Of a stretch of DNA of 64,000 bases, positions 53,501 to 63,946 are shown piece by piece. Location: the NCBI GenBank assembly GCA_964036275.1, contig OZ038437.1, positions 2,608,501-2,672,500 on the forward strand. The letters are read 5' to 3'. The DNA is from Litoditis marina (Eukaryota > Nematoda > Chromadorea > Rhabditida > Rhabditidae). Numbering within the stretch: position 1 is the stretch's first letter; every line of letters begins with the position of its first letter. The position numbers were made by a program, and so were the translations under genes. The notes below the pieces were generated by a model. It had not been told where the DNA came from and made no database searches. It worked only from the letters and a program-made list of their open reading frames with translations.

Positions 53501-56500
53501 GGTATGACAACAGGTTTTTCACTCCGTCACTTCTCATGTGGGGGAGCTCTTTGACCTGAACGAAAATTTAACCTCGTATAATGAAACTTAAAGAAGGGCG
53601 ATAATGTGAACCAATCTCGTGTCAATGGTCCTTTAAACTGCAATTGAAAAATTTTTGCAGTTTAAAGGACTGAACCGTTGCGATTGGACCACATGATCGT
53701 TTTCCATCATGGTCTAGTCCCTACTGGTCGGTAGACGGAGTCGTTCTTCGTTGCCCTGTTTCCAAGATCTTCACACTACGTGTCTATTCAGGTATCCTAT
53801 CAGTTTTCCATCATGGTCTAGTCCCTACTGGTCGGTAGACGGAGTCGTTCTTCGTTGCCCTGTTTCCAAGATCTTCACACTACGTGTCTATTCAGGTATC
53901 CTATCAGTTTTCCATCATGGTCTAGTCCCTACTGGTCGGTAGACGGAGTCGTTCTTCGTTGCCCTGTTTCCAAGATCTTCACACTACGTGTCTATTCAGG
54001 TATCCTATCAGTTTTCCATCATGGTCTAGTCCCTACTGGTCGGTAGACGGAGTCGTTCTTCGTTGCCCTGTTTCCAAGATCTTCACACTACGTGTCTATT
54101 CAGGTATCCTATCAGTTTTCCATCATGGTCTAGTCCCTACTGGTCGGTAGACGGAGTCGTTCTTCGTTGCCCTGTTTCCAAGATCTTCACACTACGTGTC
54201 TATTCAGGTATCCTATCAGTTTTCCATCATGGTCTAGTCCCTACTGGTCGGTAGACGAAGTCGTTCTTCGTTGCCCTGTTTCCAAGATCTTCACACTACA
54301 TGTCTATTCAGGTATCCTATCAGTTTTCCATCATGGTCTAGTCCCTACTGGTCGGTAGACGGAGTCGTTCTTCGTTGCCCTGTTTCCAAGATCTTCACAC
54401 TACGTGTCTATTCAGGTATCCTATCAGTTTTCCATCATGGTCTAGTTCCTACTGGTTGGTAGACGGAGTCTCTCTTCGTTGCCCTGTTTCCAAGATCTTC
54501 ACACTACGTGTCTATTCAGGTATCCTATCAGTTTTCCATCATGGTCTAGTCCCTACTGGTCGGTAGACGGAGTCGTTCTTCGTTGCCCTGTTTCCAAGAT
54601 CTTCACACTACGTGTCTATTCAGGTATCCTATCAGTTTTCCATCATGGTCTAGTCCCTACTAGTCGGTAGACGGAGTCGTTCTTCGTTGCCCTGTTTCCA
54701 AGATCTTCCCACTACGTGTCTATTCAGGTATCCTATCAGTTTTCCATCATGGTCTAGTTCCTACTGGTTGGTAGACGGAGTCTCTCTTCGTTGCCCTGTT
54801 TCCAAGATCCCCACACTACGTGTCCATTCAGGTATCCTATCAGTTTTCCATCATGGTCTAGTTCCTACTGGTTGGTAGACGGAGTCTCTCTTCGTTGCCC
54901 CGTTTCCAAGATCCCCACACTACGTGTCCATTCAGGTATCCGGGTTGATGGACGTGGAGAAAAAGACGAGATGGAAAACCCGGGCCACGCGCGACTGGGA
55001 ATCGCTGGTCCGTATTCCCAACAGGAATGCATGTTTCACAAGCAGTTATCTTCCCCCTCCCCCGAAGAAGTTTCTCGCATGTCACTGGACCAATGCCAAA
55101 AGAGCATTCGATAGTCCACCATGAAGGCTTATATGAAGGACCAAGACCTCACAAGAAACTGCTACTACAAAGATCTGTGACATGTATGATGATCACCGCC
55201 TCGTAACGAAGCGAAGTGAATGAATAAATATGTAAATATGTAAATATGTAATCGTCCTTCTTTAATGATAACAAATCCCGCACATCGCTTCGCGTTGCGC
55301 ACGATAAAGAACGAAACGGTTCAATTCCAAGTGTACTGCAATCCTATAATTAACTCTTACTCGATTTTTATGAACGCGTATAGTTTTTGAGTTTTAAACT
55401 CAGCTGCAAACTATTTTTGTAAATTCACAAAAGATCAGCAAAAACATACGCAGACCTTTTTTTTGCTACCATCAGAAGTTCCCAATTTGAAAGGTGATGC
55501 CGAAACAATGTTCATCTGAGCAAGCTGGTTCGAATCCAACTCTACTTCTTCATCGCGTTGTGTTTTTTGTCCCAAATCGTCTGTTCTCTCGATTACTTCT
55601 CCGTTCACTAGAAAACAACAAAATGTCCTGCTGTAAAACTGTTGGTTTAAACAGAGTAATAGCGAGCTCAACTGGATAGCAAACTGATAAAAAAGTGTTT
55701 GAACGACACTGAAAGTTTATGATATGAAAAATCAACTGCTATTTCGAGAAGCTGTCACTTACGTGGGTGGTAATGTAAAAAAATCAAACAATACATGTAG
55801 TAGTCTAATTGGTTTTTGCTTCAAAAGGTTGGTTCGAAATATTGCATGAAGGAAGACATGAAGTTGCTGAATCCACCTGAAGGTTGTTCGTTCACCGCGG
55901 ACAGAGATATTGCCTCCATGAAAGCTTCCACCCACATGTTTGCGTCATGCGCTTTCATTGCAGTTAGTTCGTACCTTGATCCGTTTTCGTGAATCAGCCT
56001 GAAATACTTTGATGCGCATATCAGACTAAAAACACATGTAATGCAAATAGTTTCTTGGTACGTTTTATTCGTCAAACTAAACCCTGGTAAATCTTTGAGA
56101 ATATATTTTGTTTCGTAACAAAACTCCATGAGAGCAATAAAAGAGCTGTTTTTCACATGTGCACGGATTACAATTTCGTATAAGTCAGCATGCACGAGAT
56201 TTGAAGGAATTGTTACTCTGGTCATGGGCAAAACTGACTGTGCTACAACCGTAATCTGTACTTCTAACAACTGAGACTTGCACGTTCTATAAATGCCAAC
56301 CTGAACTCGAGACGAGAGTCAGTTTTTTTCTTTTCCATTTTAAACCTTTGGATGATCTCCTCGAATCGTGGTTTGTGGTGGCCCAAACAATGACTTTCCT
56401 TCTGTAAAGAAATATAACAGTGCGTGTATTGACACATAACGTTTTCTTTTATCAGAGCCTCAATCACTTAAAAAGCTCTATTATACGATAAAAATTGTTG

Positions 56501-59500
56501 CTTTGCTCGTTTTTGGGAACGTCCTCGTTGATGCTCTCCCTATATGTTATGCGTAACAGGTGAGTTACTTTTGGCTAGAATAAAACTTATCTCCTCCGAA
56601 CCACGGGATATTGCCAGGAACGAACACAATTCGAACCGGTTATGGTTGGACCAAAGCGATTGAAGTTATTGAGCTAAGATTAGTCGATTATGCGGCTTTT
56701 CGATTCCGACGGGTACGGTTCGTTTTCTCACAGAACCACTTGATTCGGACCGGGTTTCGTTTAGAAAAATTCGGTCTGGGATTGACTGCCTGCGTAACAC
56801 ATATACGGACTTTTTGATTGAACGTACTTCGTAGACGAAGAACCTATGTTCTAGTAGCTGAACATAGTGTTTCTTATAACTCTTCTGCTTGCCACCACGT
56901 TCCTCATCGAAGAAAGTGATATCCAAGTATCTGAACAAACGGAATCGGAAAAATTAAAGCAGACATACAATGGTTTTCAAATTAGTCACGTTATCAGAGC
57001 ATCGGCTTTGTCTGAAAAAGACGCCAGTCGAAATTAAACAAGCAACTTTACAGTTTTTGACATAATTCTCTGCGTTCGAATGTTTCCGTATTCTATCATC
57101 TCCCTTTTGTTTCATATTCTGTATATCACAAGCTTATCTAAGAATTAATCAATCAAACCATCTAACGGTCAAGTACAGCTATAGTAAAACACTATTCGTG
57201 TAACATTTGCTGCTGTACTTACGAATCATCACACTTTTTTTTCACTTTTTTGCAATAACAATTGTTATTTCGAAAATAACAGAATGTGATACAATAATCA
57301 ACTTCAAGACGTGACTACGAAACGTATATCCAAATAAAAATGTTGCAAAACTAACCCCGCTTTCAAGACTGCTTCTACAAACATCCCATTTTGTGCGCAC
57401 GTTTGAACGGTTTCATCCAAGTCTGTAAAATATCCACAGGAACAGTAGAAACCGGATAAACTATCCCGGACTTCCACATCCCACTGTAGTGTGATTAAAA
57501 GTTCACGATGAAAAAAACAACTCTTACAATAGTTCTAGGGGGATAATGATGTTTGTTTTGTAGTCATTGATTTTGCGTTGAAGTTGCACAATTCAGAATT
57601 TTCATCGATATGAGGGTTCTAAGATAGAATTTTCATCGATATGAGGGTTATCATTGCAATGTTCTCTCAAGAGTTCTCTAATTACTAAATGAAGGGGAAT
57701 GAATAAAAAAATCTAACCAAGCCAACAATTTTCTTCGCCTGGTAGATGACTAATCGCGGCTGGAGAACGCTACTCAGGACTATCGAGGCGGCTGACAATA
57801 AAAATTGTGATCTAATGTAAAATGAGTGTTTTACTAAGCCCGCTACAACAAATGCACACTAACCAGTTTCACTTCCGTTGAAGGTTTCCAACTGACTGGA
57901 GGTGTTTACACTCTGAAAATCAGATATTGTTTAAAAACGTATCCACTTTCACATTTACTTTGACAAAGTGGGAAATAGAGGCGAGCGTCTTTTGGTAACA
58001 AACTCACCTCTATCTACCCCCCCCCCCCCCTAACTCTCAGATTTAATAAGTTTGAGCAAAACGTTCAGCGCTTAGCGGGTTCAAACTTGCCGCACATGTG
58101 CGCCACGAACTTCACTAACTGTTGCCCATGGTGGGCATAGTGATTGTGTTGTTAAGGCACACTTTACTCCAGTGTCCTCCATCCAACTTTCTTTTATGCC
58201 CCTCTCTACGTGTCAGATTTTTTTGTCTCCCTTTAACTGCCTATTTTTCGCAAAACAGTCTTTAAAGTCAGAATTCAATAGGCCACGCCTCCTCAAATAC
58301 TCCTCTGACTACTCCAGGTCCTGTCTGAGAAGTTGACCGTACCGCGAGAACAAAGTCTAAGATGTCTCACTTTGGTTGTGTGTTGCGTATTGTCTTCAAA
58401 CAAACGAAGAGAGGTTGGCTGTTTGGACTGCAGTTTTGGAACGTCATAGAAAGCCTAAAAGAGCGACCAACATGATTGAAACGGAAGGTATGATATAGCA
58501 ACAAAGTGAAACGTAAAATTTTGTGAATTTCAGAAGATTTTGCAATTGTGAGTGTCGCAGCTGCAGCGTACTTATGAAAATGAATAAAGATTCCAACAAC
58601 ATGCAACATGCCCAGGTCATTGGACTTTTCTGATCACTGATCGTAGAATGAGCCTTGTTTTACAATTAGTTAAGTTTGTTATACATACAAGCAGCTTTTT
58701 TTTGTGAAAGAATAGTAATTCATCGTTTCCTCTTGACTAATCACCATGAAAATAATACGCGAGAAGTTTGTGAGCCACCATACCTCTGCCTGAATCGGAA
58801 CGGTCGGTCGCTTATTGTTTGACTCGCTTCCAGATGAAGTAGCTGTAAAAAAACTGGCATGATTTTCGATGAAGATACACACTTCAAACAATTTACACTA
58901 TCAAGCGTGTGACCGTACTGTTCAGACTGTTGCTTAATCTGCAAGTATATCCGGTATCACCATTGTGTTGCTACAGAAATGTCGTACTTGACCAGATATG
59001 GTCTCAAAAGTGAGCAGTTTCAGCGAGTTTTGTGATAAACTTGCTTCCAGGGCAACGGCTGTAGAGAAAAAAATCAACTCATGAAAATAGAAAAAACATA
59101 GAGCCTATAAAATAACTTAGCATATCGAGAAACTGTTTACATTATCATAACAGGAAGAAGGCTAATAAAATGGTTCATGCATTTTACCATTCCTTGCGCC
59201 GCGAGAATAACCGAAAATTTTGGTACTATTCTGCGTATCTCGCGCAGTTTTTCAAGAAACGAGCAATCGGGATATGTATGAGCCAGAGGTATTAGAGTGT
59301 TCCAGAAAATGCGAGATTGTATTCAAACGTCGGACTATTTCCAGTATGTTTAAAACACTCACGAATATCAATTGAAAGACGTTTTTTCGGTGCTCCATGA
59401 TTGTACAAATCGGCATTGTGGTTGATCGATTTCACCCATTCTTGTGCATACTGTTCGGAGACACATTTGAAACGATGCGACACCCCATCTGGGTCAGTCC

Positions 59501-61289
59501 ATCTGCAGTATATAGTTTGTTACTTTCATGCGTACTAGACGCGTCCTAGCGCAGTGAAACTACATTTTGCCGTTGGAAATGTAAACCCTGCTTGAGCTAA
59601 ACGAGTGAGCTAAACCCAATTGTAAAAAGCAAAAAAGTAAGTTGTCAACTTTGACTTAAAACATTTTTGAATCAGACGGGTTGAGAATATGCTCCACTAA
59701 TATACTTTGAAACTCAACAAATCAAATGTTTTTGCATGAGAGCACGAATAACAACCAACGTATTGTAACATCATGGACCCTTCAGATTGATGTGCCTCAT
59801 ATGGGAATTTCTGAACTAAAAAATTGAACAATGCTGCAATTCTGTCCTTCACATTTTTTGTTGAATCAAATTCGAACAGATTTGCTCTAAAGTAAAACAT
59901 TTCGTCAATGATATACCCGAATTGAACATCTTCATTTTCCTGGTTTTTGTAGATGCGACACTCGTTCAGAAATATTTTCAGGATCATAGTCGATGGATCG
60001 CCGTTTTGATAGTCTGCCCGATTCTGAGTGAAACATAAACATTGGAAAACGAATTGATGAAAACTGTGTTGATAACGTCAGTTAGACCTTGCAGACCTAG
60101 TCAGTAATTTCTTTTCACATGTATGGTAGTTTACTGATCCCCTCAAGTTCATAATGTGAGTGCCTGTGAGTCCGTGAAGATGAATATGGCATTGTCCAGG
60201 CTCTTCCCGAATATGTTCTGATAGATACCTTGTACAGAAACAGCAGCTCTTGCCTGAGTGTGACATAAATATACTTCGATGCTGACGAGTCCGAGAAGTA
60301 GCTGATATGCCTAGAATGCACGAATCATAAGTGAGTAAGGGCAGAAAACTTATTGGAAAAATTTCAAAATTCGCTCAAAGTCGAATCCGAGCACCATTGA
60401 AAACAACTACATTTTCTCGTCCGTGATGTGATCGGCTTGGTGGAATAATTTTTCATATTCCATGGATTCCTCCCATTTCAAATTTTCGTCCCATTTCAAA
60501 TTTTGGCAGTAGGATTAGTCGTGCAGTACTTCACTATCACCAGAAAGTTGTATAGTTCAACCGATTTCGCCAAATGTTCAGATTCATACTACATTCGCAC
60601 AGCGAAAAGAATGAACAATTGATAATTTTTTGCTAACTAGTAACTAACCGAAACTCTGTGGGTGGAAAAAATGACTTTTCAATAATAAGTGTGTAATTTA
60701 AAGCACTAGAATCACAATTACACGTTCAAAATTAGTGTTTTGATTTTTTCTCCATTTATCCAGAGTCGAATAGAAGATCTTACCCGTCACGGATTAAGTA
60801 GTCTGGCTTTTTGGATTGTTTCAAATCGGAAAACTCTGAAATCAGTGCCAGTAAATTCAGTTAATTCCAGCTTGTATTCATATATATTCAGGGTGTTTTT
60901 AATCTTTTCTACACACTGAAATATATCATTAGCCCATTTAGTTCGAGCAAAGTTCAATGTGCTCATTGAGCTTATTGACTATTAGAAGCAAAGTATTTGC
61001 ACACCGTCCAATCAGGTTTGTTGATGAAGCCGCAGCGCCTTCTTTTGGAATTGAGCGGTAAAGGGACACATTTTCAAACGTGACTAGATGAACATTCGAA
61101 TGTGTACATTTATGACTGAATGTTCTGGAATTCTGTTGTGCATCCACGTTTGACGTGAACTCTGCAATTGACTAGCAATTTACCTCCGAAACTGCGTGTT
61201 CTTGAATCTCTTGAGCATCCTTCAGTTCTTCTCCTATCTGGGTCTGAAGAAAGACTGGAACTATGGCTGTTCCGTGGTTTATGAGTCAT
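32501..61289 (-). CDS. Gene 4: PH-PH-PH-CH-CH-IBR-RING2 protein, RNF216-like tail without RING1
   Basis: Exons 5'->3': 61184-61289, 61005-61161, 60784-60835, 60229-60310, 59917-60023, 59363-59502, 58784-58842, 57864-57912, 57356-57422, 56828-56930, 56301-56401, 55877-55998, 55456-55607, 53378-53555, perhaps 52420-52566, 52210-52306, 51961-52052, 51453-51589, 48016-48089, 47610-47782, 46278-46374, 45527-45631, 44752-44903, 44381-44477, 43040-43162, 42615-42676, 38777-38863, 38367-38456, 38134-38197, 32708-32799, 32505-32615 (stop 32501-32503 if unspliced). Phases agree throughout except exon 2/3 and the entry to PH3, so the N-terminus is tentative. CH exons read LEWC..DFADCWTSG and LRWC..NFTNSWKSG. 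CPEGMER leads straight to IBR (CKNC, CFDC, FCR, CKVDWFDH) and RING2 ([15 protein letters not shown]). No RING1. One gene is inferred; a split into a PH gene and a CH-IBR gene is possible because the gag element interrupts the region. Confidence 0.65.
33491..33584. repeat. Perfect 94-bp palindrome
   Basis: The arms 33491-33537 and 33538-33584 are exact reverse complements with no loop, centred on AAACGTTT. Its origin is unknown: a fold-back transposon relic, a repair product or an assembly fold are possible. Confidence 0.9.
35715..35790 (+). other. tRNA-like sequence
   Basis: GCGCTAGTGGGC resembles an A box, and GGGTTCCATACCCGG resembles a T arm with B box. No convincing acceptor stem was found. 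Probably SINE or tRNA pseudogene DNA. Confidence 0.3.
37885..38085. repeat. Dispersed repeat copy 1
   Basis: Shares CCTCTGCGTGTCTGACCTA and about 180 bp of diverged flanking sequence with 43575-43760. Both copies lie in introns of gene 4. Confidence 0.6.
38933..42392 (+). mobile_element. Tandem LTR array: LTR-internal-LTR-internal-LTR, no coding capacity
   Basis: Three copies of a 799-bp LTR (38933-39731, 40264-41062, 41595-42392) alternate with two 532-bp internal segments (39732-40263, 41063-41594), a period of 1331 bp. Each first and second LTR is followed at once by TGGGGGCCGAACC, the same primer-site-like motif as the 48-51 kb element. A 4-bp ATTT flanks both outer ends (38929-38932 and 42393-42396). 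LTRs 1 and 2 are nearly identical; LTR 3 differs at about a dozen sites. The internal parts lack gag or pol. It fills the gene 4 intron between the CPEGMER and first IBR exons. Confidence 0.82.
43575..43760. repeat. Dispersed repeat copy 2
   Basis: Diverged copy of 37885-38085 in the intron separating parts of CH-2 of gene 4. It is identifiable by CCTCTGCGTGTCTGACCTA. Confidence 0.6.
45113..45300. mobile_element. 188-bp MITE-like element rich in CATGAG
   Basis: The ends CTCTGGCGGCGTAGCA and TGCTACGCCGCCTGAG are 16-bp inverted repeats with one mismatch. The interior has many CTCATGAG/CATGAG palindromes. It lies in an intron of gene 4. Confidence 0.65.
45931..46005 (-). other. tRNA-like sequence
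   Basis: The minus strand has TAGCACAGTGGTTAGC (A-box and D-arm like) and AGTTCGATTTC (B-box like) inside a TCGCC/GGCGA stem. No normal anticodon arm is visible. Probably a tRNA-derived repeat. Confidence 0.4.
46459..47345. mobile_element. MITE with TTTCGATTTTCG-rich inverted arms
   Basis: The ends ATTAGGATGGTTAA and TTAACAACCCTAAT are imperfect inverted repeats. Both arms are built of ATTTCGATTTTCGA-type words (46485-46640 and 47105-47335). The middle is ordinary AT-rich sequence. It lies in the CH-1 intron of gene 4. Confidence 0.6.
48581..50578 (-). CDS. Gag polyprotein with CCHC zinc knuckle
   Basis: 665-aa intact ORF. The N-terminal third is polar and Ser/Thr-rich. A capsid-like region around residues 350-530 includes PPIGNFSGDGSQPWSAYVKS. 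One zinc knuckle CFKCNGLGHIAQYC lies near residue 567. The stop falls about 80 bp from the 3' LTR, so there is no room for pol. It would build a capsid; transposition would need enzymes from a relative. LTR-retrotransposon Gag of a nematode-like type (inference). Confidence 0.88.
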   Translation of the reverse strand: MGTVNNNTSMSGQGNKNDLHTAMENGNSVSGLSGRSGTVERGAPREPRETDSVHETEVQAKGIEAVIFKSLKRIVMYAEKEISKHTRLGTQREDAMMDIRREAAGLEKLVSMVVGTKYNETREVDEEFQNTLRRANITTAGDVKDLVALATDSGAIVQEICHVLGCSEADVVDTVSVKEAVLNSVCTTLNCDQSVVAEKCVNRVMRCEELEKKQLESIERNSFVDVTGGDDKKSSVKDDDFDELIERFNRVKQGRSISGDVKSSNGSTVGSVLITGSIVQGSRDKVNNWKDNQMRERDSGGDYILSQHDLDWFGDQRSNHGRTYVGQGDQPLGRDLLQTREGNSQKSMMYEFMRSQAAPPIGNFSGDGSQPWSAYVKSFLIRYPKEVWRDDHLRDMLVERLTGSARDHFKILKREDRKGSFDRLVWAMKLRMNEAGRIETLKAIASVRSLCKSRDESVAKFCVRLELLTGKAYPQLSDRALSMTRADILYQQLRHWQEAVHLVNALEDSEESQTYEEVKRLALRMDRNRSSLPDKRFYRNDMSTDKIVGTPFKASDDVRATQKEERRCFKCNGLGHIAQYCRAGEVPKPVPPGVYVRSSDVVREEPKKESFASRVVREFKEDQRKEDPDYGVTLRSQSARVIQKKNPVQEYHPRRMTFWNMKRRY
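50775..50975. repeat. Tandem repeat in the leader of the gag element
   Basis: About five imperfect copies, each near 38 bp, of a unit with GTCAGTTTTACCCACACCAG, between the primer site and the gag start. May be packaging or leader structure; inference only. Confidence 0.65.
51453..52306 (-). other. PH domain 3 of gene 4
   Basis: Three exons: 52210-52306 (KFYAALRGTTLCFYE), 51961-52052 and 51453-51589 (LEFRTNDYKDLGDWKVQFLL). The last has the C-terminal helix with its conserved Trp. The exon supplying the first beta strand is unsure. Confidence 0.65.
53699..54947. repeat. Satellite: twelve units of exactly 104 bp
   Basis: Each unit contains TTTTCCATCATGGTCTAG, GGTAGACGGAG and CCTGTTTCCAAGATC. 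Left units are almost identical; the rightmost ones diverge (GGTTGGTAGACGGAGTCTCT). The open frames seen here are artefacts, since 104 is not a multiple of 3. It lies in a gene 4 intron between linker exons. Confidence 0.92.
54948..55270. repeat. Dispersed repeat flank of the satellite
   Basis: Matches 24525-24800 (GGGAATCGCTGGTCCGTATT, then CAACAGGAATGCAT). It indicates the satellite grew from one end of a dispersed element. Confidence 0.65.
55877..57422 (-). other. PH domain 2 of gene 4
   Basis: Exons 57356-57422 (end of linker and AGYLD start), 56828-56930 (SYKKHYVQLLEHRFFVYE), 56301-56401 and 55877-55998 (DANMWVEAFMEAIS). Typical PH layout with basic first strands and the Trp-containing final helix. 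All phases agree. Confidence 0.75.
59363..60835 (-). other. PH domain 1 of gene 4
   Basis: Exons 60784-60835 (DYLIRDG), 60229-60310 (KYIYVTLRQELLFLYK), 59917-60023 and 59363-59502 (HRFKCVSEQYAQEWVKSIN). Resembles the spectrin class of PH domains. All phases agree when the third exon ends at GG/gtatat. Confidence 0.78.
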
Positions 61290-62006
61290 TGGACTGTAAA
61301 TAAATTATTATTGAAATGTAACTAGAGAAAAGTTTCGAATCAGACAGTACGGAACAATGAATCTCCTGCAAAAACACCAAGTAAAATTGATCAAACAAAA
61401 TTATCATTTTCCGCTAATACAAGAAAAGTTTTCCTGAATAACTTTCCGCACTAGATTGAGCATAATGATCGAGCAGTGAGTTTTTGTACCAGTTGACCTG
61501 AAACGGTCAACTGAACTTGTGATTGAATCCAGTAACTGAGCAATCTCAATTGAACAAAGAACCTAGCGATCCTATGATATAGTATTTTGAAAAATTCCCA
61601 ACAGACTATGTATCAAAAGCAACATTTTAAAAAGGTGTATAGGTTGAAAAAATTACTGTACACAGTACACGCTGAGAATAGAAACACTATCAAAGAAGTA
61701 TATAGGTCATGAACCATTGGAGAGCAGTAAAACATTCACGGGTATCTTTATGGGAAAATTGATGTAATACGGAATCGGTTGAATAGGTGTATCAATTATT
61801 GTGGATTGTATACAAATACTGCCGTATGCAGCAACATTGAAACGGTGAACTCCAGGAGCATCATACCAGCATTTCTTCAGAATTTGTTCACGTGCACTTC
61901 TGAAACCGTCAGTTTCATCATGAGTTTTGTTTCATTTTTGTTATCATTACTGATTACTTCTTTTGCTGTGGGAAAGTACAATCTGTTTAGCAGATTCACC
62001 TATGAA
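61290..62006. other. Spacer between genes 5 and 4
   Basis: About 0.7 kb of AT-rich DNA without a supported exon. A TTTACAG acceptor lies just upstream of the presumed gene 4 ATG. Confidence 0.4.
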
Positions 62007-63946
62007 TCAACTTGTGAAATTTAAAAAAGAAAGCATGTCAGTTCTATTTATCATTAAAACTTTTTCATCCTCACGTTTCCGAGGATCCTTGGCTGCGTTG
62101 GTTTTCACCTTCTGGACTGCAGCCTCGTCTAACTCTTCTCGTTTGGAATAAAGATTACAACGTCCACTGAAATTCGAAATCAGCGACAATGTCTAATACT
62201 ATTGGAGAACGTGAAGAAAAAAATGCAGAAACCATTCTGGAAATTTATATAACCTCTAGCACAGAAAAGTACGATGGAGTTCACTTCACTAATACGTTAC
62301 AAAAGTAGCGATACCGGAACATTTTGGAAACGTAGAACCAGAGTTTACGCTTTTTCCAATAATCAAGCACGTGCAAGAAGAAGGTTTACCATTACCAGTT
62401 ACCATATCCGTTCACGCTCAACGTGTCCAGCTAGTTTTTTTTTTCTACAAGGTTCATTTTTTCGATGCAACCCAACATGGTGGGATTTTCTATTTTTCCC
62501 TCGTAGCAACTTAGTCATGTTCCTTTTGGTCGAAATTGGGCGTGTATCGAGCTCAAACTACAGCTCAGTGATGTTTCACCTCTATGGTATAGGGTTTACT
62601 GTTCTCAAGACTAGCCTTTACAATGCGTCGCTCTATATCATTGTGTTTGTAGTTTCCCATTGATTTTGGGTCAAAATTCGGAAGTTGTGGCAAATAATTA
62701 GATAAAACTACAACCCCACTATGGGTACTCCCTATATTCCAGAAGCAACTTACTTGCCAAAATGACCGTAGTCTATGTCGGTTTGTCTGCAGCAATAACA
62801 TTGTGTGGCTCCGCATCTGCACGTCATTTTATTGCAACCGCTTTCCTGAAATGAGCAGGCAATTTCATACAAACTGAGATAGAGACAAGAAGTTGCACTT
62901 CTTGGTTACTTTATTCATTGAAAGAGTACAAGGTTTATCCGAACCTAAAACGGAAAAGCGACTTGAACTGTCCTTCCATCTCGTTCAAATATCATCGCTC
63001 ACCTTGGCAAAAATGAGGCCGCACCTGTGACACTTCCGTGTGATCGCGTTGGTCAGATCGTTCTCGCTGTAATTCGTACGTTTCACAATATTTTCTTTCG
63101 AGTCATTCAATACGTGTTTTCAACTTTCACTATCTTCGTTATTTAAAAAATACGAAAAAATGCAACCCAGCTGAGGTGCTAGTGCTAAGGCTTATTTCTG
63201 TGAAGTACAGCTAGACAGTTCACAGCCAATCGGTCAATACTTTCTGTTATCGGCTTCAACGAGTAAGTGCGCAGATCAAAGAAACGCAAACTGCTTTTTG
63301 ACCCAACTGCTTTCTTACTTTTTGTAGCTCTCTTATTGCATGAAATTGGCACAACTGTTTCTGAAAGCTCAAAACTAATAGCGTCAGTTGTTTGCAATTG
63401 GCCAGCTACAAAAACAAGAGAGCATGCACGACTGACTGACTTTACAGACGTGACTTTTCTCACAATATGCGGCACTCCAAAAGGATAAATTTAGAGAAAG
63501 GTCGAAAAGAAAAGGGCACGTTTGCGTTGTCACGCGCACATGATATTACATACATTTTAACAGTGCTGGCTGCTGGGCGACGATAATTATACCAGATAGT
63601 TTTAGAATAGTACCTACGTTACATTGGCCTGCGGACTCTCTCGTCGAGGCCGCTACAGACTGGCCAATTGGCTGGGAGTCGTCTTAGACTCAGACAGTTC
63701 ATAGCCAGTTGGCCAGCCACTTTTGTAGCAGCCTCGACGAGAGAATGTGCAGATCATAGAGACGCAGATGACTGCGGTCTCAATGACCTGAATTCTCTCT
63801 CACTTTTGTAACTAGCCGATAGCAACAAATTGGCATTAATCGTTCTGAGAAACTCACAATTCTTTTCTGGCTTTGACCCAATCATCTCCGCCGGCTACCT
63901 CCGCACAGGTCAAATTTTCATGACCTGCCCAGTCCGCTTTGCATCT
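62007..63946 (-). CDS. Gene 5: RNF216-like IBR-RING2 tail, degenerate (5' partial)
   Basis: Exons 63858-63946, 63003-63066, 62754-62845 and 62007-62166; phases agree. The first is the second half of an IBR ([13 protein letters not shown]), then CHRCG, then RING2 with [19 protein letters not shown] keeping the likely catalytic Cys. The usual HFC is HFG, and the next exon starts at GRC, so the downstream H and C ligands of the paralogues are missing. The tail [13 protein letters not shown] is kept. Whether CH, PH or RING1 parts exist lies beyond the window. It may be a divergent or decaying copy. Confidence 0.62.
63185..63850. repeat. Dispersed repeat in gene 5 intron
   Basis: Two diverged copies of a block (63210-63320 and 63690-63800, with CAGACAGTTCATAGCC-like and GCCTCGACGAG words). 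Part of it also matches 20850-20975, showing dispersal. Confidence 0.5.

Noticed and set aside
53751..54878. Repeated 63-residue open frames at 104-bp steps
   Set aside because: They are the same frame re-read in a 104-bp tandem repeat; the unit is not a multiple of 3 and the frames overlap each other.
57356..57515. Longer reading with a Cys-rich stretch upstream of 57422
   Set aside because: The phase of the upstream exon fits only the acceptor at 57423; the extended reading gives a frame clash.
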